Of a stretch of 64,000 nt of DNA, positions 57,434-64,000 are shown piece after piece. The notes under the pieces are model-generated. The model was not told the origin of the DNA. It worked only from the letters and a program-made list of their open reading frames with translations, and searched no databases. Numbering within the stretch: position 1 is the stretch's first letter; every line of letters starts with the position of its first letter. The stretch comes from Isoetes taiwanensis. Its lineage: Eukaryota > Streptophyta > Lycopodiopsida > Isoetales > Isoetaceae. A program made the position numbers and the translations under genes. Where the stretch lies: positions 2,115,472-2,179,471 of the forward strand of contig JAJEKV010000088.1 of the NCBI GenBank assembly GCA_021234155.1. Reading direction: 5' to 3'.

Positions 57434-58256
57434 ATTTATGGGAGGGGCTGTGGGTTTCGAGGGTGCTACCTCGTAAGTTTAAGGTTGGGAACTATTCTCG
57501 ATTGCGATGTTTCTATTCTTTATATTTCAATGTTATTTTATTTTGACATAGGACATAACAGATAACGATTCTTCTGAGTCGGAGCACCCTTGGATCTTGC
57601 ATCCAGAATTCGGGTAAAAACAAACATTTGAAGCTTTATTTTGCCCTAATAAATTTGTATGTATGCTTGTAATTTACCAAATGTTAACTTTTCCTTGTGA
57701 CATATGCCTTCATTTTAAGCCTGGCAACGTGGACCTTTTCTTCTCTTCTTTTTTGTCTAGAAGCCAGCCAGAAGCATCACAAAAGAGGGCTCTTGTGCTT
57801 CTAATCCTATAATTAGCTTCAAAACTAGGACCTTCAAAACTGTCATTTCAAAAGCCATTCGGCACCTTCTCTGCATTCTCCATTTTGTAATATATGCTTA
57901 CAAGCTAAATAACAGACTAGGATACCGTTGGGAAAATTTCTGATTTTGGATTGGATAGTGCAAAGACGATTTTAGACTTACTAGAGAGCTAGTATTTCTT
58001 CATCTGTGTCACAATATACGTGTTACATTATGTTCTAGATACACCGTTTTCAAAGATGCAAGCTTTGATTCAGAGCAAGAAGAATTCCAAAGTTACAGCT
58101 TTGGATTTGCAAACCCCTTTTATCAGGTAATAACTTCTTAAACTTTTTCAATATGTATTTATGCTTAGTCTTTGATTCTTAAGAATGACCAAATTGCTTC
58201 TTCTAGAGCAATAAATTAACATTTCCTCTACAACAATTTGAAGCTCCCAAGTTTGG
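57434..58256 (+). pseudogene. Spliced fragment of an unnamed gene
   Basis: Proposed exons 57434-57472, 57552-57613, 58039-58126 and 58207-58256. Borders are CGTAG|...CTC|GTAAGT, ATAG|...CGG|GTAAAA, CTAG|...CAG|GTAATA and CTAG|...TGG|GTAAGA. Phases 0, 2, 0, 2 fit throughout. The joined reading includes DITDNDSSESEHPWILHPEFG, YTVFKDASFDSEQEEF, SYSFGFANPFYQ and NKLTFPLQQFEAPKFG; exons 2 and 4 both end in P-(E/K)-F-G-G. Acidic and aromatic, no domain recognised. The first exon is the weakest. No start codon or terminal exon found: the next acceptor at 58,390 does not give an open frame. Could be the inner part of a native gene or a captured fragment. Confidence 0.4.
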
Positions 58257-58600
58257 GTAAGAATTAGCTCTTCATGAGTTTAATTATGACTTATACCAAT
58301 GAATTTCGTATTGTAGTCTTATTACATGGTTAAGTTTGAATAAGATCAACATGATGAGACATAATTTCTCAATTGTTATGCTTTTGCAGAAGCTGATCCA
58401 TCATCTTCTAGTTTTGGCAATCTCTCTATAGTTCATTGTTCTTGATCTTTTGTGATTACTTGTGTCTACTAGTTACATTTCTTCCTTGAACAAAGTTAAC
58501 GACCTTATTTTGTTATTTTAAGAATAACTTTCAAGATGCATCATACTATATTTGTTTCGCTTGATGATGGCATGGGAAACTTCAACGATTTAGGATTTGT
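58257..58600. other. Spacer between exon fragment and LINE
   Basis: AT-rich, with a good acceptor (TTTTGCAG, about 58,390) but no in-frame continuation of the preceding exons. Confidence 0.3.
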
Positions 58601-59360
58601 GAAGGTCATAGACGAATGCTCATAAAGTTCCCCGCTACCATATACTAGGACACTTCCATTCGACTATGGGTGACCACAGGTTGGAAGGCACTTTATCACG
58701 ATCTTGATAACAGCTATAAAGCGGTAGACGACTAGCCCCATCTGTCCCACTTGTTCAAGGTTCTGGTGGGACCTGTTCTTTTATATGGGGTCGAAGTTTG
58801 GAGTCTGGTCATATCCCCAGCCACATAGAATGAATTGGAGCAAGTACAGAAAGCCTTTTTGGCACGGGTGCTCGGGGTGAAATCCATAGTTCCATATCAG
58901 ATCCTTCTGCAGAAGACAGGTTTCCTGCCTCTTCAATGGGTCGCACTTCACTGCCACATTATTTATTTTCAAAAGGTGGCGAGTATGGGCAATGAACGTC
59001 TCCCCAACCTGGCTTATACTGTGGCCATGGGCCTGCAGTGCCCCAAGGCATTCTGGAAGGAGAGGCAAGCACAGTGGTTCTCCGGATGGGGCGTACAAGA
59101 GCACAATGGTTCCCTTTTCCCCGTGCCCTTTTTCCCTTTCCTTCCCCCTTTCTTCCTTCCTTTCCTTTTCCCATGCCTTTTCCCCACATTTATCCTCTTC
59201 CATTGTTTTTTTATGTGCCCTTTTTCCTCTTTTCCCCTCCCTTTCCTTCTTTCCCATTTTCTTTTTTCTTACCCTTTTCCCATGGTTTTTTTTGCAATGT
59301 AGAGTGTTGTGTGGCCACCTGTCCAGTTGGATGCTACCTAGTGGCATGACGTTAAAACAA

Positions 59361-59434
<74 letters not shown>
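58600..59434 (+). mobile_element. LINE 3' end with (CTAT)18 tail
   Basis: The reading from about 58,740 contains LFKVLVGPVLLYGVEVW, ELEQVQKAFLARVLGVK and RLPNLAYTVAMGL, the region after the reverse transcriptase in LINEs of the same clade as at 18.9 and 46.7 kb. A polypyrimidine stretch follows (59,105-59,290), then GTTGTGTGGCCACC...GACGTTAAAACAAC and a 74 bp (CTAT)n run (59,361-59,434). The 5' part is missing. Confidence 0.7.
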
Positions 59435-59436
<2 letters not shown>

Positions 59437-59740
59437 ACCCTTTTTCCTCTTCCACTTTTTCCCATGCCCTACTCTTCCCCTCTTTCCCGTGCCCTTTTTC
59501 GCAAGTTCCCATTTCCTATTTTTCCCTTTCTTTTTCTTTTTCCTTTTCCTTTTGCATTTTTGATACCTTTTTCCCATTCACTTCTCCCCACCTCTTTCCC
59601 TTTTCCTTTTCCTCCTTCCCCATTATCTTCCTCTTCCTTTTTTTCGGTTCCCTTTCCATTTTTTCCATGTCATTTCCCTTTCCCCGCTCCTCACCCTTCC
59701 CCCCCCTTCCCCCTTTCGAGTGCAACTTTTGTGTGGGTTT
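59435..59740 (+). repeat. Polypyrimidine tract
   Basis: About 300 bp of C/T with motifs such as CCCTTTTTCC and CCATGCCCT that also make up 59,105-59,290, so one tract appears to be split by the LINE tail. Open frames through it encode only Phe, Pro, Ser and Leu and are not genes. Confidence 0.75.
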
Positions 59741-59786
59741 TTGGGTTGCCCCTAGGGGGGCAAACCCTTGTTTATGTGGGTATGTG

Positions 59787-59829
59787 GGCATATCCAGGTA
59801 TATGCCGGCATATGCCTAGCATATGCTGG
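59787..59829. repeat. Clustered TATGC palindromes
   Basis: CCAGGTATATGCCGGCATAT then GCCTAGCATATGCTGG; TATGCCGGCATA is a perfect 12 bp palindrome and GCATATGC occurs twice. Confidence 0.6.
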
Positions 59830-60609
59830 TGACTGCTCCAAACTGGCTGCTGCATGTAAACTCTCGGTCATCCAGCCCCAATCCTTCGCAGGCCTGGCTA
59901 TGGCACCAACAATTCATCAGTTAGGTAGTTCGAGAAATAGAACTGTATAAGATTCGTAGGTTTTAATCGACATTGCTGGCAACAGTTTTTATGCTCTATA
60001 TGTTGAAAACCAGCTATTAAACATGCTGAAGAGTCGATCTATGGAAGGAAGCGGAATGGTAAAATGTGCTCTGCTCCATTTTCTTGCACAAAAGCGAGTT
60101 CCATGGGGATATCTGCAGCAATGGCTCAACGCAAATGATGATGCTAAGGATCGACAACTTCGGATGGCAAGACGACATTTCTCGTGGCCTATTTTATGTT
60201 TTAATATCAACTAGTTATTCACGCCTAGTAGATTCCGGGGATGGATGTTAAAAGAGCGGATGCAATGGTGCTTCCGATATGCTAGATATTGATGCTTCTC
60301 TCCTTCTCTCCCCGAAATCCATCTAGGTCATTACGTAATCTATTTTTTTCTTCCCCTTTATAAAATCTTTTCCTTCTACGCTTCAACGTTTACAGGGCGT
60401 ATAGGTACGCAGCGGCTACCGCTGCTCTCATATTATAAATATCTTTATCAACAAAGTTCCCTTTTCAAAATGGACTTTGAACTATGGAGAAATATGCTTG
60501 TGGCAGAACAGATGGTGTTCACTCTTAATTCCATTTAGAGCTTTTTTCAAGTCTACATTTATTTCGATTTACATTCAACCTTTTACAAGGAAGACAAATT
60601 ATAATGTAG
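59830..60609. other. Expected MRS2 upstream exons not found
   Basis: This interval should hold earlier exons of the magnesium channel gene, but I see no matching N-terminal sequence. CCATTTAGAGCTTT near 60,532 could be a damaged PFEFRAL segment; weak. Confidence 0.3.
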
Positions 60610-62141
60610 GCAACCGAATTGGAAGAAGAGGCATATCCACTGCTAGAGGAACTTACTTTGCAAATCATGACATTAAACCTTGAGAGGCTGAGAAGACTAA
60701 AAAGCCGGCTAGTACACTTGAAGAGCAAAGTTCAGAAGGTGACCACCTTTCAGGTTTAGAATAGAAGGGTTTTTTGGTTAAGGCAATACATTATGCCTTC
60801 AACAACTTGATATTAGATGACATCATGCCAAGGAAGAAAGTGCTTTACGTATTCTCCGGTTTTGTTACTTGGTTGGCTCTTGAATATCCAATAAACGTTC
60901 TAGATGTAAATAGATAAGACTCACGAGTTTAGTTATATCCTAACCTTAGGGATACATTAACGCATGCATTCGTGATGAGTTAGAGCAGACTAATGGATGA
61001 TGATGAGGATATGGGTGAAATGCATCTCACGTAAAAAGCGAAGATGAATGCACTTTAAGGGCATTTCGGTTTACGCTCCAAGATGTCGCCTCTCATCTCC
61101 TCCGAAAAGATGGACTATTGGAGAAGAGTGCTAGCGACATTGGGAGATTAGGAGGTGACAAGATGCCGTAAACCGAGTTGAAGAGCTTGAAATGTTACCG
61201 GAAGCATATTTTGTGGTTGTAGATGGTATTCTAACAAATTGACTTACGTAGAACTCTCTTTGATTTGTTTTGCATCATTGTACTGTTGAACACATAATGT
61301 TTTGTGAAGCAGCGGACATGTTGTAGTCATGGTTTGCTATGTATGTATCCGGATCACATTTGGATTTCCATAGCAAGAAGGAAGAGGCCCAAGCCCGATA
61401 GAAACAGACTTCAGTTGAAAAGGCTTGAATGTGTTCCAGGAGCATTAAAAATGAAACATTGCTTGGCTTTCCACACAGCCTAAATATTTTCATCCTTGAG
61501 CCTTCACCTTTGTCTCCCCGATATCCCTCTTTTGTCCCCCGGAATAATGTCATTTTTCTTACTTTAATTTATAAGTCCCGGCCAAACAAGCATCGGCATT
61601 AGAATAATAAACCGAACTAGAATACCTCGATGATCTTTGATAAAAGCTTTTCATACATTCCACAAGTTCCATATTTTAACATCATCATCTTCAATTTTTC
61701 ATTTGCTTTTGTTGAATAATTGACTATCCTACTTGTTATTATAGCGACATAGGCTTAAGAAGCTAATGATTTTAATGTGGTTTCTTGTTCAGGTTGGAGG
61801 AGTATATTGGTGATACCAAGATATGATCAACATTCATTTGGTAAGAATCCTCGAGGGGATGCGATGAAATTTGGTGGCCTTGCCTTTTCACGGATGTTAA
61901 TTTTTGCGCAGATAACGTCATTTTAATAAATTGATTCGGTTTGAGTTGCTTCTTACTCACCGCACCTTTGTCCTAGGTATATTTAGTGTGGTTGTTGGAA
62001 CGTTTGGTATGAACATTCCGATTTCGGCTCTACCGTAAAACACATGCTCAAGTGGTCTTGATTATTACAAAGATTCATTGACCGGGTTATCTTTTCGCTT
62101 TTATATCATTCTTTAGATGGCGCAAGCTAATGCCATTATGA
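60610..62141 (+). pseudogene. MRS2/CorA-type magnesium channel, 3' half
   Basis: MRS2 proteins form pentameric Mg2+ channels in plant membranes. Exon 60610-60738 reads ELEEEAYPLLEELTLQIMTL and LERLRRLKSRLVHLKSKVQK, ends CAGAAG|GTGACC, and is intact. The next (about 60,970-61,240) has RDELEQ, LMDDDEDMGEMHLT and VEELEML-EAYFVVVDGIL, with four or more frame breaks. Exon 61793-61840 (TTCAG|...TTTG|GTAAGA) reads LEEYIGDT and, after a one-base loss, DMINIHL. The last exon starts at 61912 (GCGCAG|) and contains LIRFELLL, then FSVVVGTFGMNIP with the family's essential GMN motif before transmembrane helix 2, and ends AFISFFRWRKLMPL with stop at 62139-62141. Splice sites and exon order are those of MRS2, so this is not a processed copy. 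The N-terminal half is missing. Frame breaks suggest a pseudogene unless they are sequence errors. Confidence 0.8.
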
Positions 62142-62858
62142 TGAAAGAATTTGCAACTGCACAAGTTCATGCTTTACGTATGTCAGAGATGCTATTGCTA
62201 GCCTTTGGGAAGTGAGACTGCTTTTAAAAGTTTCAAGTGAAGCTCTGTTGTGGGACAGGCTATGCATGTGATGTGAGATGTTTTGTTGTGCTGCTATTGA
62301 CGAATGTAAGAGAGCCTAAATAGCAGACAAGAAAGTCTGATTTGTAAAGAGATGTTTTCAATGGCCAATCCCGTTATCCAAACTCCAAATCAGTGGATTT
62401 AGGCTTACACTTTTAGAGTAATTTAAAGTGCTACATTCTCCTTTAAAGCTCAGACTTTGAACTGGAGATTGGAATTTTTAACCTCGAGGCTGCTTGGACA
62501 GAAATATTATTTCTGGCAGGGCATGGCAGACTGGTAGGTTTAATTATTTGTTCTTTCCTCTATGCTTCCTGAGTTTGTGTATTCTTGGCTAGGTCTGGGA
62601 TGCCGATTTGGAGGCAGATCAACTAGAAAATGGGTTTTGGCTGCTGAGCTTCTAAATATTATTTTTGGTTATGTACGATTTGTAATAGAATTTTAAGAAG
62701 TCCTGAGAAGTTGCACTATTCTCTTATATGCACAAAGAGAGTGTTTAAGTTGGCTCAGTAGAAGGTTTTTTCTCTCTATGGTCAAGCTTACCCCCTGCAA
62801 TAAAATGATCTCCCACAGGCTGCCAAAGCATTTTGCTCAATTTCTCTTGTAACCATAG
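62142..62858. other. Spacer between the MRS2 and RPT6 fragments
   Basis: No earlier RPT6 exons seen. An exon-like VWDADLEADQLENGFW after TTGGCTAG at about 62,594 is not recognised. Confidence 0.3.
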
Positions 62859-63336
62859 GATTTGTCTCATCCATATAGAATCGGGTATTGGGAATGGGGA
62901 CAGTGGAGTTCAACATACCTGCTTGGGCTGTTGAGTCAAGTAGATGGTTTTGAGGCATCAAATAAAATCAAGGTGACATAATTTGTTTTGTTTATTTCAT
63001 ACATAATTATTGTTTTTGTGATATAAAAGGAAGCAAGAATCCCAAGAATCAAGGTGTGTAGACCTTATTACTCGTCTCCAAGCTTGTGATGCTAGCAAGT
63101 CTCGGACATTACAGCATGGTGCTGACTATATTATATGTGGCCACCAAGTTTGTAGAATTGATTTAGTTGCTGATGGCTGTACCTTCTATTACAGTTTAAT
63201 GTCAAATGACTGGTTATAGTATGGTTATCCTTTGGGCATTTAAGTGAAACGGCAAGAAGATTTTGAAACGGTAGTAGCAAAGGTTATCGAGAAAGAAACA
63301 GAGAAAAATATGTCCTTGAAGAAGCTTTGGAGGTAA
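62859..63336 (+). pseudogene. RPT6: 26S proteasome ATPase RPT6, fragment
   Basis: RPT6 is one of six AAA+ ATPases that unfold substrates for the 26S proteasome. Exon 62859-62972 (CCATAG|...AAG|GTGACA) reads ESGIGNGDSGVQ and, after a frame change, LLSQVDGFEASNKIK, the segment after the Walker B box. The last coding part, 63246-63336, reads [19 protein letters not shown] and MSLKKLWR then a stop, the RPT6 C-terminus. Between them the exon carrying LMATNR and the arginine finger should occur; instead there is an unrelated open reading (63,031-63,219, including CVDLITRLQACDASKSRTL and GADYIICGHQVCRIDLVADG). So the middle of the gene has been lost or replaced. The Walker A part is not in the window. 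Confidence 0.7.
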
Positions 63337-64000
63337 ATGCACTTTCTGTTTGTTTGTGATGCCTTTGGTGTGCTGCAACCTGTGAACAAGTTGACATTAC
63401 CACAGATCATGTTTCATTTCATCAGTGTTACACTGCTCTGGTAAGTTGCATATGCTGCCTTGTGAGGGTACAACATTTTTCTCTTTTTGTTTCTGCATTG
63501 GTTGCTGGCACTGAAGATGGCATCAGGGAATCTACTGCCACGTTTTATGCATGTTTTAATGCACTCTTTTGTTAACCTCAAAACACACCTCGGTAATATC
63601 CCATTCTTCTTTTCAGGTCAGGCAACAGGGTTTTCAAAGTGGGATGGTAATGTGCCTGGGCTTGCATCTTATGCCTGGGCTTGCTAGGGTTTGCCTCATC
63701 CCGAATTGTATGTGAGTAATGTCATGGAATGTGATTGAAATCTAAAGAAATTCTATTTAAATTGCTTCGGATCCGCGCGGTATGGCAAAGAAGCGGTGTG
63801 TTCATTCGGCAAAGAACCGGTAAAAGCTTCACCCCAAATATATTTGCGGTGGCTTGGCGACAAATTCAACTTCTCTTTTATCTTTGGGTTTTACGGTTTG
63901 GTTCTTAAGATTTTCATTCTTTTACGCCAATCGTTATGTGCGGTATGGATAGATTAGATTAGTAGGGGTGGTTTTATTGGTTGTTAAACTGCTATTGTTG
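63337..64000. other. Right end of the window
   Basis: No gene recognised; GCCTGGGCTTGC-type repeats near 63,655-63,690. Downstream of the RPT6 stop, so partly its 3' region. Confidence 0.35.

Noticed and set aside
58992-59832. Long open frames (up to 275 residues) on both strands
   Set aside because: They run through the polypyrimidine tract and the (CTAT)n run; the products are Phe/Pro/Ser or Lys/Glu low complexity with no domain.

Overview
The window is nuclear DNA of a land plant. Evidence is a complete intronless cytochrome P450 of the CYP94 type, exons of a plastid-type dihydrolipoyl acetyltransferase, an MRS2 magnesium channel and a proteasome ATPase with GT-AG borders, plant Copia and LINE elements, and AT-rich spacers with interstitial telomere-like repeats. 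A transposase-like family with a C-terminal DUF7869-type domain hints at a fern or other non-flowering lineage, but the species cannot be fixed from the sequence. Most of the 64 kb is repeats and decaying mobile DNA, with few intact genes.

Layout. 0.7-3.0 kb (minus): a five-exon gene model for a coiled-coil protein of about 354 residues whose intron phases all agree. 5.5-16.7 kb: the oddest part, an array of short genes and gene remnants separated by roughly 60-72 bp boxes bounded by inverted repeats (consensus GATCACACGACGCC...GGCGTCGTGTGATC). Several boxes are followed by a TATA box and, about 90-110 bp later, an ATG. It holds a broken, divergent histone H3 gene (6.7-7.5 kb), three related small coiled-coil genes (9.7, 10.6 and 12.5 kb), one unrelated small gene (11.6 kb) and a decayed minus-strand gene (13.4-14.6 kb). 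15.8-18.5 kb: two copies of a ~610 bp direct repeat. 18.9-20.1 kb: 5'-truncated LINE ending in an (AAAT)n tail. 20-27 kb: tandem repeats, a GAATCT minisatellite and a stretch rich in GGCGCCAT.

27.1-35.3 kb is nested: a fragment resembling a CACTA-element accessory ORF is split by a Copia element with both LTRs (27,428-32,892), followed by a decayed helix-turn-helix/DUF7869-like gene. At 35.38-41.99 kb lies an essentially full-length L1-type LINE with a perfect 16 bp target-site duplication. 42.8-44.2 kb holds exons of an unnamed proline-rich gene and of the acetyltransferase. 46.7-51.4 kb is a second, strongly decayed LINE. The P450 (53.7-55.2 kb, minus) is bracketed by the same palindromic AT-rich repeat on both sides. 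57.4-63.3 kb carries an unnamed three/four-exon fragment, a LINE 3' end with a (CTAT)n tail, the 3' half of an MRS2 gene and two exons of the proteasome ATPase RPT6, all on the plus strand.

The elements show sharp alternation between clean coding stretches and short stretches full of frameshifts. This may be real decay or local consensus error; it affects how every 'pseudogene' call here should be read. Family names are from recognition of motifs, without database searches.
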